From NCBI RefSeq assembly GCF_023715525.1, contig NZ_JAMBOG010000029.1:1-34684 (forward strand): a stretch of DNA of 34,684 bases, read 5' to 3'. The notes beneath the pieces are model-generated. The model ran no database searches. It saw only the letters and a program-made list of their open reading frames with translations, and was not told the DNA's origin. A program made the position numbers and the translations under genes. Positions 7,435-14,455 of the stretch are shown piece by piece; position 1 is the first letter of the stretch, and every line of letters starts with the position of its first letter. This DNA is from Kocuria rosea. Its GTDB lineage: Bacteria > Actinomycetota > Actinomycetes > Actinomycetales > Micrococcaceae.

Positions 7435-8034
7435 CTACACGTGCTTGTGCTCGTCCTCGTAGTCCTTGGTGCCGTCGCCGTCGTCGTCGTCGTCGTGCTC
7501 GTCCTTGGTGCCGTCGCCGTCGTCGTCGTCGTCGTCGCAGTCCTCCTTGCCGTCGTGGTCGCTGTCCTCCCACTTGGCGTGGTGGTACTTCTTGTCCTCG
7601 GAGTCCTCGTCCTTCTCGTCGTCGTCGTCGGCGTCGTGGTACCAGTGCTCGCCGTCGTGCTTCCAGTTGTGCTCGTGGACGTACTTCTCGTCGTCGTCCT
7701 TCTCGTCGTCCCCGTCGTCGTCGTGGTACCAGTGCTCGCCGTCGTACTTCCAGTCGTACTCGTGGAAGTACTTCTCGTCCTCGTCCTCCTCCTCGTCCTT
7801 CTCGTCCTCGGAGTCCTTGTCCTCGTCCTCCTTGTACTTGGAGTCCTTGTCCTCGTCCTCCTCGTACTTGTCGTCGTCGTGATCGTAATCCTTGTGATCA
7901 CTGGATTTGCCTTCGTGATGACCGTTAGACTCGTGGTCATCACCCCCGCCCGCGAACGCGGGGGTGCCCAGCGAGCCTCCGAGGAGGGCGGCGGCAATGG
8001 CCGCACCGGCGAGAGTCTTGTGCAGATCGTTCAT
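7435..8034 (-). CDS. Secreted, highly acidic, histidine-rich repeat protein
   Basis: A 199-residue protein with a Sec signal peptide (residues 1-28: a charged N-terminus with one Lys, Ala/Leu core, cleavage expected after TPAFA). The mature part is almost entirely Asp, Glu, Lys, His and Tyr/Trp. Two 29-residue repeats carry the core KYDGEHWYHD / KHDGEHWYHD. The C-terminus has thrombospondin-type-3/EF-hand-like units (DSDHDGKED, then two DDDDDGDGTKD) that usually bind calcium. A single Cys lies at the start of that part. The start ATG at 8032-8034 follows AGGGG and sits directly at the signal peptide. A good promoter lies upstream. Likely an exported metal-binding or low-complexity surface protein; no close family is recognised. 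Asp codon runs make its coding strand GAC-rich. Confidence 0.85.
   Translation of the reverse strand: MNDLHKTLAGAAIAAALLGGSLGTPAFAGGGDDHESNGHHEGKSSDHKDYDHDDDKYEEDEDKDSKYKEDEDKDSEDEKDEEEDEDEKYFHEYDWKYDGEHWYHDDDGDDEKDDDEKYVHEHNWKHDGEHWYHDADDDDEKDEDSEDKKYHHAKWEDSDHDGKEDCDDDDDDGDGTKDEHDDDDDGDGTKDYEDEHKHV
7462..7539 (-). repeat. Two tandem 39-bp repeats encoding the DDDDDGDGTKD units
   Basis: Copies at 7462-7500 and 7501-7539 are identical over about the first 36 bases and in phase with the reading frame (13 codons each). They encode the C-terminal calcium-type repeats and probably arose by unequal crossing-over or slippage. Confidence 0.85.
7634..7779 (-). repeat. Two 87-bp-period repeats encoding the DGEHWYHD units
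   Basis: Closely similar 59-base segments at 7634-7692 and 7721-7779 are offset by 87 bases (29 codons). Most differences are single bases that give Y/H, D/N and F/V exchanges, so the protein repeat comes from an in-frame duplication that has since diverged. Confidence 0.8.
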
Positions 8035-8066
8035 GATGTCCCCTAGAAAGGGCATGACTAAAAAAC

Positions 8067-8095
8067 TGTCATGCACGCGAGAGAAAATATGTCAA
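8067..8095 (-). promoter_or_regulatory. Sigma-70-type promoter of the acidic protein gene
   Basis: On the minus strand a perfect TTGACA -35 (8090-8095) is followed after 17 bases by ATGACA (8067-8072) as -10, then an AT-rich leader to the ATG at 8034. The perfect -35 is unusual in this GC-rich window. The -10 is weak, with TGC just before it as a possible extended -10. Confidence 0.5.
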
Positions 8096-8545
8096 GGCCT
8101 GTGAGCTAGGCCTCCCCTGTGAACGAGGTGACACCACCGTAAAAGGGTGTTCGCGGGCGATTCAAGACTGCAACTCGAATGATGGGCATTTGTGGACGGT
8201 TGCACAAAAGCCTTCCATCCGGGGCGGTTTAGTGGTGCGCCGGCGGGTCCACCATGGTCCCTCTCCGCGCACCGGGGCGGTCCCGACCGGTGAGTTCGGG
8301 GCGTTTTTCCTAGTGGGGGCGAAGTTCCGGTCACGAGCAGCGCCCCGGTCGCCCCCTGTGGTCGGCGCGGCCCGCCGTCCGGATCCGGTCCCAGCAGCGA
8401 CCCGCGCCCCGCAGCACCGTGACGGTCCGGTCCGCAATGTGACACCGACGCTACGACCGGCCGCCGGGACCCGGCCACGGTTCACGGCACCGGACGGCCG
8501 ACCGGCGCCGGGACCGGACCGAGCGCTCCGTCCTGGGCAGCAGGG
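8096..8545. other. Gap without a supported gene
   Basis: 450 bases between the acidic protein promoter and the end of the HTH gene. The part at 8110-8240 is distinctly AT-richer than average and may hold control elements, but no promoter pair, RNA gene or coding region could be supported. AGGCCT occurs twice near 8095-8113. Confidence 0.4.
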
Positions 8546-9262
8546 TCAGTCCCTGCCCTGCCAGGGGGTGACGCTCATCTGCACCCCGGTCACCGCCACG
8601 GTCCCGGTGTCCAGGGTGAGGTAGCGCTGCTGCCCCTGGTCCTTGATCCAGCCCTCGATGCTGCCGCCGTGCTCGGCGATGGCGCGCACGACCTGCTGGA
8701 TGTCGTAGCCGCCCTTCTCCCCCAGGCGCATCTGCCGGCCGTTGGAGAACGTGATATCGAAGGACACGCGCATGGGCGGGCGGTCCTTCCGGCCGTACCG
8801 GCGGCGGGCGGCCGAGCGGATCTGGCGCTCGATGCGCTTCCAGCCGGCCTCGTTGCCCTTGGACCCCTTGGTCTTGGGGAACTCCGTGGCGTAGATCCGC
8901 CCGCCGCTGCGCAGGTAGTGGGTCTTCTCGGGGACGTAGCGCCCGCGCCTGGGCACGGGGGCGTAGCGGGCGTTGGGGTCGAGGTCGGCCGGCTGGTGCG
9001 ACGGCTCCCCCCGGCGGCCGCGCACGTTGGCCGGGGTCCCGGCCCTGGTGCGGCGGCGCTCGGGGCGGTGGGTGACGGTGCCCGTGGTGCTCAGCTCCGT
9101 GAGGGCCCGGACGTAGTGCGCCCCGGACTTCTTCCCGCGGGCGATCTGCGAGACGAGGGAGGGGTCGCGTCCCAGGGCCCCGGCGATCTCGCGGTTGCTC
9201 ATCGCCGCCTTCTCCTTGAGCTCCGCGATGAGCTCCTGGGCGGTCCGGTGTGCGGGGCTCAC
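8546..9262 (-). CDS. HTH DNA-binding protein, second gene of the polymerase-like cassette
   Basis: A 238-residue protein of unrecognised family. Residues about 20-46 form a clear helix-turn-helix (MSNREIAGALGRDPSLVSQI, then ARGKKSG). A very basic, probably disordered linker (RPERRRTRAG, RRYGRKDR) leads to a compact C-terminal domain from about residue 165 (MRVSFDITFSNGRQMRL ... VRAIAEHGGSIEGWIKDQ). The GTG start at 9260-9262 is chosen because it forms a GTGA overlap with the stop of the preceding gene and has GAGGTG before it; a start 27 bases upstream is less likely. The overlap shows tight co-expression with the polymerase-like protein. Candidate roles are origin- or end-binding replication protein, terminal protein, or regulator. 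DNA binding is well supported, the rest inferred. Confidence 0.78.
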   Translation of the reverse strand: MSPAHRTAQELIAELKEKAAMSNREIAGALGRDPSLVSQIARGKKSGAHYVRALTELSTTGTVTHRPERRRTRAGTPANVRGRRGEPSHQPADLDPNARYAPVPRRGRYVPEKTHYLRSGGRIYATEFPKTKGSKGNEAGWKRIERQIRSAARRRYGRKDRPPMRVSFDITFSNGRQMRLGEKGGYDIQQVVRAIAEHGGSIEGWIKDQGQQRYLTLDTGTVAVTGVQMSVTPWQGRD

Positions 9263-10938
9263 GCGCTCACCTCGTCGCTGCTCTGCCACGCGGCCGCGGG
9301 GCCGGCCGTCTCGGCCCGGTGCATGAGCGCGTCGCGCTGGGCGCGGGTGACCGGCAGGGGCAGCGGGCCGTCGAGCACGCCCTTCAGGCGCAGCTTCCCG
9401 GCGCGGCCGTCGTCGGCCCCGCCGTGGGCGGTGGGCAGGGCCCAGGTGGGCACGGTGGTGGTGTAGAGGGCGTCACCGTTGATGCCGATCAGCTGGTGGG
9501 GGGCGACGTGCAGCGCTCCGGACGGGGCGGCCTTGGTGCCGTCGAGCACCCGGGCGCGGGCGCGGCCCCAGACCTGGGCCGCGAGCTCCGGGTGGTAGAA
9601 CTGCCGCTGCCGCTCGGTGGCGGGACTGGGCGCCTGGTAGGTGATGCGGTTGCCCCACATGCGGATGCTGTGCTGGTACTGCTCCGGCACCTCGAAGGTG
9701 GAGGACACCGTGACGGTGGACCGGCGGCCCCGGGAGGCGAAGGCGCCGATGGTCTCCAGCAGGACCGCCCGCAGCGCGGTGCGCGCGGCGTCCTTGACCG
9801 CGTCCTCGACCTGGGCGATCTCCACCGCCTCCCGGGCGTTCTGCAGCCGCTCGGCGAAGGTGTCCAGGGGGCGCGCCGCGACGAGACGGGTGTCCCCGCG
9901 CATGGCCGGCTTCTTGGCCGTGAACTGCACCGCCTCGACGAACGTGTCGGGCCGCCATCCGTGGGCCAGTCCCACCCGCAGCTCGGCGGCGTCCACCCAC
10001 GTCTCGGCGGTGGCGCCGGGGCGGTTGGGCCAGTACCACTCGCTGGTGCTGCCGGGCACCTTCACGCCCCAGACGCCGAGGTGGGTCCAGCCGGGCGGGA
10101 CGGTGAAGCGGATCAGGTAGCGGGCCGGGGCGTAGGGGCTCTCCTCGAAGAGGTAGTGGGCGTCGATCCCGCGCAGGCGCCGGGCGGGGCCGACGGCGAG
10201 CTCGTTGCACAGCCCCGCGTACATGAACCGGCCGTCGAGGTAGGCGAAGCCCTCGATGCTGTCCCGCCCCTGCGCCGGGTCGATCAGCGGCACGCAGTCG
10301 GGGTGGTCGGTGAACGAGGGGCCGGCGACCAGGTGCTCGATGTGGTGCTGGCCCGAGGTGCGGTGGATCTCCTCGGCCACGTCGTCGTCCACCGGGGCGG
10401 GATCGAGGTTGGCGGGCATGGACAGCGCCCACAGGTTCTGCCCCGTCGCGGCCGGGGACTTCATCAGCGCCGTGAGCTTCGGCTCGGACCGGCGCAGCGC
10501 GGCCGCCACGAGGTCCCACGCCGCGCGGGCCTGGTGGATGCCCAGACGGGTGCTGCCGAACCACGCGGCGGCGGTGGCCACCTCCAGCGGCCGCGCCCTC
10601 GGGTCCCCCTCGGGCTGGGTCGCCTCGTGGAAGTAGCGGCCCGTGGGCGGGGTGTCCAGCCAGTGGGTGCCGTGGCGCCACCCGGGGGTGTCGGCCATCA
10701 GCCAGTGCGGCCGGCCCGGCTGGGCGGTGGGCAGTCGGCCCGTCAGCATGATCCGCTGCGCCCCGGCCGCGTAGGCGGTGTCGAGCAGGTCCGTCAGGTT
10801 CGGGGTCTTCCGCCGTCCCCGGATCACCGGCGACACCCGCCGCCCGTCCCAGGTCACGCCGTAGCCGGTGCCCGCCTCCACCCAGAGGATCTTCTGCTCA
10901 CTGACCCGATAGGGCTGCGGACGATTCGCACTCACCAC
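9259..10938 (-). CDS. Protein with degenerate family B DNA polymerase-like palm motifs
   Basis: A 559-residue protein without a firm family name. Read against protein-primed family B polymerases, motifs appear in the right order: PAATGQNLW (162-170) before the palm; motif A-like YLDGRFMYAGLCNELAVGP (233-251, Asp235); a WYWPNRPGATAETWVDAAEL segment (301-320); motif B-like LRAVLLETIGAFA (389-401), resembling KxxxNSxYG without the Lys; ELAAQVWGRARARVL (451-465); motif C-like INGDALYTT (486-494, Asp489); then GKLRLKG (514-520), resembling the post-motif-C GxxKxE element. The first GTG (10936-10938) is preferred because GGAAGGG precedes it at about seven bases; an ATG 18 bases upstream has no SD. 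It overlaps the HTH gene by four bases. Likely a replication or telomere-associated nucleotidyltransferase; this is motif reading by eye. Confidence 0.65.
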   Translation of the reverse strand: MVSANRPQPYRVSEQKILWVEAGTGYGVTWDGRRVSPVIRGRRKTPNLTDLLDTAYAAGAQRIMLTGRLPTAQPGRPHWLMADTPGWRHGTHWLDTPPTGRYFHEATQPEGDPRARPLEVATAAAWFGSTRLGIHQARAAWDLVAAALRRSEPKLTALMKSPAATGQNLWALSMPANLDPAPVDDDVAEEIHRTSGQHHIEHLVAGPSFTDHPDCVPLIDPAQGRDSIEGFAYLDGRFMYAGLCNELAVGPARRLRGIDAHYLFEESPYAPARYLIRFTVPPGWTHLGVWGVKVPGSTSEWYWPNRPGATAETWVDAAELRVGLAHGWRPDTFVEAVQFTAKKPAMRGDTRLVAARPLDTFAERLQNAREAVEIAQVEDAVKDAARTALRAVLLETIGAFASRGRRSTVTVSSTFEVPEQYQHSIRMWGNRITYQAPSPATERQRQFYHPELAAQVWGRARARVLDGTKAAPSGALHVAPHQLIGINGDALYTTTVPTWALPTAHGGADDGRAGKLRLKGVLDGPLPLPVTRAQRDALMHRAETAGPAAAWQSSDEVSA

Positions 10939-11094
10939 AGGAACACCCTTCCACATCGCACGGCTCCACAGCTGCCCAGTCTCCCAGGTCCATGGCGGCC
11001 GTGCCGCACCCGGCCCCGGTGCCGGAGGAGCCGGAGCGCACCGCGGCCACCGAGGCCCTGCGGGGCGCGTCGTCGTCCGTCCCCCAGGGGGGCC

Positions 11095-11457
11095 GTGACC
11101 GGCCTGCCCCGCAACGCCAACGGCGTCGTCGTGCACCCGGCGGTGCCGGCCGACCCCGCCGGGCCGGCGCGGGTGGACGTGTGGCGCGTGACGTACCCGG
11201 ATCTGCTCCCGCCGTCCCCCCTGGACGTGCGGGACGAGCCCTCCCGCGCGCCCATGTGGCGGGACGCCCCGGCGGCCCCGGTGGCCGAGCACCGCGTGCT
11301 GCCCCTGCTCCGGGAGGTCCACGGCACCGGCCTGGCGTCCCGGTTCACGGAGCTGCTGGGCGAGGCCCCCGCCGGCCTGGGGGTGCTCGACGGCAACGCG
11401 CGCGCCCGGGCGCTCCACGCGCGTTGCGGGCTCCGGCCCGAGGCGCGGTGCGCCCCC
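11095..11457 (+). pseudogene. Decayed GNAT acetyltransferase
   Basis: One frame shows both ends of a GCN5-type N-acetyltransferase. The N-terminal part VVVHPAVPAD ... ARVDVWRVTYPDLLP matches the usual opening (RPATPAD ... W-x-x-T-Y-x-G-L-L-P). The C-terminal part HGTGLASR ... LDGNARARALHARCGLRP matches the acetyl-CoA loop and the GNARAxxxYxxxGF end. The roughly 40 central residues that carry the substrate pocket and strand 4 are missing between them, and no proper stop closes the domain: the frame runs on into non-coding sequence. The GTG at 11095 has an AGGGGGG before it. An internal deletion with 3' decay is the simplest reading. Edges are approximate. Confidence 0.6.
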
Positions 11458-11483
11458 TCGGGTCCGGGGCGGCACGGGAGCTG

Positions 11484-11504
11484 CGGTCGGTCAGTCGCCG
11501 ACCG
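11484..11504 (-). terminator. Hairpin just past the stop of the 11508-11963 gene
   Basis: CGGTCGG (11484-11490) and CCGACCG (11498-11504) form a 7-base stem with a 7-base loop, four bases downstream of the minus-strand stop codon. Confidence 0.45.
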
Positions 11505-11507
11505 AGC

Positions 11508-11963
11508 TCAGGCGGACCGGACCGGGGCGCCGGCGGCGTCGTCCGCCCAGGCGCCGGCCTCCGGGTCGGCCTCCGCGGGCGCCTGCGCGGCGGTCTGCTC
11601 GGCGTGGCGCAGGACGTCGTGGTCGAGGACGTGGTCGGCGTGGAAGGTGTCCGCGAGCCGGCGTGCCTGGGCCACCTGGCGCGCCGGGGCGCCCGGCCGG
11701 ACGGTGAGGTCCACGTAGACCACCGGGCGCCCGTGGCGCCGCTCGAGGTCGGAGCGCAACCGCTCGGCGCGGGTGTCGTCGGGCGCGCACTCCCCCGTGC
11801 CGAGCAGCACGAGCGCGCGCTCGACGTCCGGCACGGCCGAGTGCCATCTGGTCATGACGGTGGGCAGCCTCGCCTGCAGCGCGGCCAGGCCGACGACGGC
11901 CGTCGCGGTGCCGGCCAGCCAGGCCCCACCTGCGCAGAGTGCCACCGAGGTGACGTGCTTCAT
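11508..11963 (-). CDS. Hypothetical protein with N-terminal membrane segment
   Basis: A 151-residue protein not recognised as any family. ATG at 11961-11963 follows a strong GGAGGCAGGAC. Residues about 5-30 (VALCAGGAWLAGTATAVVGLAAL) form a signal anchor or uncleaved signal peptide. The remainder is hydrophilic and predicted mostly helical and strand-containing (LERRHGRPVVYVDLTVRP, then ARQVAQARRLADTFHADHVLDHDVLRHAEQTAAQ), ending in an Asp/Ala-rich tail. It would be membrane-anchored with its bulk outside. A 10-base palindrome, GTGGTACCAC (12058-12067), and a GTGAACA direct repeat lie upstream between it and the NfeD-like gene and may be control sites for either. Confidence 0.68.
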   Translation of the reverse strand: MKHVTSVALCAGGAWLAGTATAVVGLAALQARLPTVMTRWHSAVPDVERALVLLGTGECAPDDTRAERLRSDLERRHGRPVVYVDLTVRPGAPARQVAQARRLADTFHADHVLDHDVLRHAEQTAAQAPAEADPEAGAWADDAAGAPVRSA

Positions 11964-12213
11964 GTCCTGCCTCCTCCCCGTGCCGGGATCGGTCGTCCTG
12001 TCCGGCGGCGCCGGCGCGGACGAGGTGCGCGTGCTGCCGCCCGTGTCCCCCGGACCGGTGGTACCACGGTAGTAGGGTGAACACCATGTGAACAGTCGCT
12101 ATTCCGCCGGCCACCGCGCGCCGCGCCGTTCCGGGGACCTGTCGGTGCGCTGGGGCACAATGGCACCAGGACGGGCACGTCCTCGCGCAGGCGCACGGAA
12201 GGCCGGGATCGGG

Positions 12214-12705
12214 ATGTGGGAATGGCTGGTCGACAACGCCTGGCTCTTCTGGCTGATGGCCGTGATCGTGCTGGCGGCCGTCGAGATGCTCACCCTGGAC
12301 TTCCTCTTCCTCATGATGTCCGCGGCGGCCCTGCTGGCGTTCGGGCTGAGCTGGCTCACGGACAACTTCGTGGTGCAGGTCGTCGCGTTCGCGCTCGCGT
12401 CCGTGCTGCTGATCTTCCTCGTGCGCCCCGTCGCCCTGCGGCGGCTCAACCGCTCCGCGCCCGGGACCGCGTCCAACGCCGCCCGGCTGATCGGCCTGCC
12501 CTGCCAGGTCCTGGACCCGGTCACCGCCCGGGGCGGGCTCGTGCGGCTCGAGGGGGACACCTGGAGCGCACGCTCCGTGACGGGTGAGGAGCTGCCCCCC
12601 GGCACCGACGCCTTCGTCCACGACATCGAGGGCGCCACCGTCCTCGTCGCCCCGTACCCCGCCCCGACCGCCGACGGCCGGCCCGCCCCGCGCCCGGCCT
12701 TCTGA
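12214..12705 (+). CDS. NfeD-like membrane protein
   Basis: A 163-residue protein with the short NfeD (NfeD1b) layout. Three or so hydrophobic segments (residues about 10-27, 30-47 and 53-70, with VEMLTLDFLFLMMSAAALLAFG typical) are followed by a C-terminal OB-fold (about 85-145: ASNAARLIGLPCQVLDPVT ... GGLVRLEGDTWSARS ... GTDAFVHDIEGATVLVAP). NfeD proteins are partners of SPFH/stomatin proteins in membrane microdomains, and an SPFH gene follows 43 bases downstream, which supports both calls. ATG at 12214 begins the first hydrophobic segment; GGAAGG lies about 11 bases upstream. It runs plus-strand at the start of the core block. Confidence 0.9.
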   Translation: MWEWLVDNAWLFWLMAVIVLAAVEMLTLDFLFLMMSAAALLAFGLSWLTDNFVVQVVAFALASVLLIFLVRPVALRRLNRSAPGTASNAARLIGLPCQVLDPVTARGGLVRLEGDTWSARSVTGEELPPGTDAFVHDIEGATVLVAPYPAPTADGRPAPRPAF

Positions 12706-12748
12706 CCCCCGCCCGAACCCCGCCCCGCCCACATCGAGAGAGGCACCC

Positions 12749-13879
12749 GTGGACCTCGCCGTCATCGTCCTGCTCGTCCTCCTGGTCGTCCTGGTGGCGA
12801 TCGTCCTGCTCCGGTCGGTGCGGATCATCCCGCAGGCGCGGGCGGGGATCGTCGAGCGCCTGGGCAAGTACCAGGCCACGCTCACGCCCGGGCTGCACTT
12901 CCTCATCCCGTTCGTCGACCGGCTGCTGCCCCTGATCGACCTGCGCGAGCAGGTGCAGTCCTTCCCGGCGCAGTCCGTGATCACCGAGGACAACCTCGTG
13001 GTGGGCATCGACACGGTGGTCTACTTCCAGGTCACCGACCCCAAGGCGGCGACGTACGAGATCGTCGACTACATCCAGGCCGCGGACCAGCTGACCTCCG
13101 CGACGCTGCGCAACGTCGTCGGCGGCCTGAACCTCGAGGCGGCCCTGACCTCGCGCGACAAGATCAACGCGGAGCTGCGCGGCGTGCTCGACTCCACGAC
13201 CGGGCGCTGGGGCATCCGCGTCTCGCGCGTGGACATCAAGGAGATCACGCCCCCGCCGTCCATCCAGGACTCCATGGAGAAGCAGATGCGGGCGGAGCGG
13301 GAGCGCCGCGCCGTGATCCTCACCGCCGAGGGCGACAAGCAGTCCCGCATCCTCATGGCCGAGGGCCAGCGGCAGGCGGCCATCCTCTCGGCCGAGGGCG
13401 AGGCGAAGGCCGCGATCCTGCGCGCCGACGGCGAGGCCCAGGCCATCCGGAAGGTCTTCGACTCGATCCACCGCGCCCGGCCCACCCAGAAGCTCCTGGC
13501 CTACCAGTACATCCAGACCCTGCCGAAGGTCGCCGAGGGCAGCGCCAACAAGGTGTGGATGATCCCCGCCGAGCTGGGCGACGCCCTGCGCGGGGTGGGC
13601 GAGTTCCTCTCCCGGCCCGACGACGACGGCGCGGGGGACCGCCGCGGCCGGTCCGAGGCCCTCGACGAGGAGGTCGAGCCGATGCCCGCCGCCGAGGACG
13701 AGCCCATCGTCACCCCCGAGGAGGTGCGGGTGACCGAGGACGACCTTCGGCCGAACCTCGAGCGCACCACCGTGGACCCGGACGCCTTCACCGTTCCGCG
13801 CGCGGCGACCGTCGACCCGGACGCCCCCGTCGTCCTCGGCGGCCCGCTGCCCCCGGACGGCGGGCCGGCCCCCCGCTGA
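12749..13879 (+). CDS. SPFH/Band 7 (stomatin-like, QmcA-type) membrane protein
   Basis: A 376-residue stomatin/prohibitin-family protein. An N-terminal membrane helix (residues 2-21, a run of Leu/Val/Ile) is followed by the SPFH domain (about 22-190: VRIIPQARAGIVERLGKYQ, GLHFLIPFVDRL, DLREQVQSFPAQSVITEDN). A long coiled-coil region follows with the AEGDKQSRILMAEGQRQAAI and AEGEAKAAILRADGEAQAI repeats typical of the family, then an acidic, Asp/Pro-rich tail. Members form large oligomeric cages around membrane proteases or microdomains. GTG at 12749 follows GAGAGAGG at good spacing and opens the membrane helix. The NfeD gene upstream is its expected partner, giving a two-gene operon. Confidence 0.95.
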   Translation: MDLAVIVLLVLLVVLVAIVLLRSVRIIPQARAGIVERLGKYQATLTPGLHFLIPFVDRLLPLIDLREQVQSFPAQSVITEDNLVVGIDTVVYFQVTDPKAATYEIVDYIQAADQLTSATLRNVVGGLNLEAALTSRDKINAELRGVLDSTTGRWGIRVSRVDIKEITPPPSIQDSMEKQMRAERERRAVILTAEGDKQSRILMAEGQRQAAILSAEGEAKAAILRADGEAQAIRKVFDSIHRARPTQKLLAYQYIQTLPKVAEGSANKVWMIPAELGDALRGVGEFLSRPDDDGAGDRRGRSEALDEEVEPMPAAEDEPIVTPEEVRVTEDDLRPNLERTTVDPDAFTVPRAATVDPDAPVVLGGPLPPDGGPAPR

Positions 13880-13896
13880 GCCACCGGCCGGCGCCC

Positions 13897-13923
13897 GGGA
13901 ACATTCCCCGCGCCGCGCGCGTT
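13897..13923 (+). promoter_or_regulatory. ECF-type (SigH/SigR-like) promoter upstream of rbpA
   Basis: GGGAAC (13897-13902), exactly 18 bases, then GTT (13921-13923). This fits the GGAA(C/T)-N18-GTT consensus of the redox/heat-stress sigma factors SigR and SigH of actinobacteria, and rbpA is a known SigR-regulated gene in Streptomyces. It lies about 90 bases before the rbpA ATG. Confidence 0.55.
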
Positions 13924-14013
13924 GCACCCGGTGGATCCCGGGCCCCGTGCCCGCCGTCGACCCGAGCGTGCGCCACGTCCGTGGCCACCGTCAGTTATGG
14001 AGGAACCACCACA

Positions 14014-14349
14014 ATGAGCGATCGCAGCCTCAGGGGAATGCGTCTGGGCTCCCAGTCCATGGAGACCGAGGCCGGCGTCGAGCCGGCGCCGCGCCAGCGC
14101 GTGGAGTACCGCACCGAGGACGGCGAGAAGGTCGTGGTGACGTTCGCCGCGGAGGCGGAGATCCCCCCGGTGTGGGTGTCGAAGACCGGCAAGGAGGCCG
14201 TCCTCGTCAACGGGGAGAAGCCGGAGAACCCGAACGAGAAGCACCAGCGCACGCACTGGGACATGCTCCTGGAGCGGCGCAGCGTGGAGGAGCTCGAGGA
14301 CATCCTGCAGCAGCGCGTCGAGTACTACCGCCAGAAGCACGCCATCTGA
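14014..14349 (+). CDS. rbpA: RNA polymerase-binding protein RbpA
   Basis: A 111-residue protein matching RbpA, the actinobacterial factor that binds the beta' subunit and principal sigma factor, stabilises the open complex and protects transcription under stress and rifampicin. The N-terminal RGMRLGSQSMETE, the core RVEYRTEDGEKVVVTFAAEA and the C-terminal sigma-interaction helices (RTHWDMLLERRSVEELEDIL, then LQQRVEYYRQ) are all present. The central part (IPPVWVSKTGKEAVLVNGEK) lacks the cysteines that bind zinc in Streptomyces RbpA, so this is a zinc-free form. ATG follows a strong GGAGG. An ECF-type promoter lies upstream and a very long hairpin follows the stop, so it is probably monocistronic and stress-inducible. 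Confidence 0.97.
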   Translation: MSDRSLRGMRLGSQSMETEAGVEPAPRQRVEYRTEDGEKVVVTFAAEAEIPPVWVSKTGKEAVLVNGEKPENPNEKHQRTHWDMLLERRSVEELEDILQQRVEYYRQKHAI

Positions 14350-14353
14350 GCGC

Positions 14354-14417
14354 GCCCCGCACGCACGAGGAGGGCCCCACCCGGGTACGGGTGGGGCCCT
14401 CCTCGTGCGTGCGGGGC
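14354..14417. terminator. Bidirectional terminator, 30-bp perfect stem
   Basis: Perfect 30-base arms (14354-14383 and 14388-14417) around a GGTA loop start four bases after the rbpA stop, and the minus-strand GT2 gene ends 39 bases further on. It sits exactly between convergent genes, so it can stop transcription from both sides. It is the longest perfect inverted repeat noticed in the window. Confidence 0.85.
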
Positions 14418-14455
14418 CCGTGCGCGGCGGAGCCCGGTGCGCGCGGACCCCGGGA

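Noticed and set aside
7441-7900. GTC-rich repeated DNA that could be taken for a microsatellite or CRISPR-like array
   Set aside because: The repeats are in phase with a signal-peptide-bearing protein and have no spacers, so they are coding repeats.
9250-11718. A long plus-strand frame opposite the polymerase-like cassette
   Set aside because: Only its last part (11095-11457) shows a protein signature, the decayed acetyltransferase; the rest is an antisense shadow.
11508-11963. Secreted toxin or phospholipase-like function for the small protein
   Set aside because: No motif supports it; kept as hypothetical.
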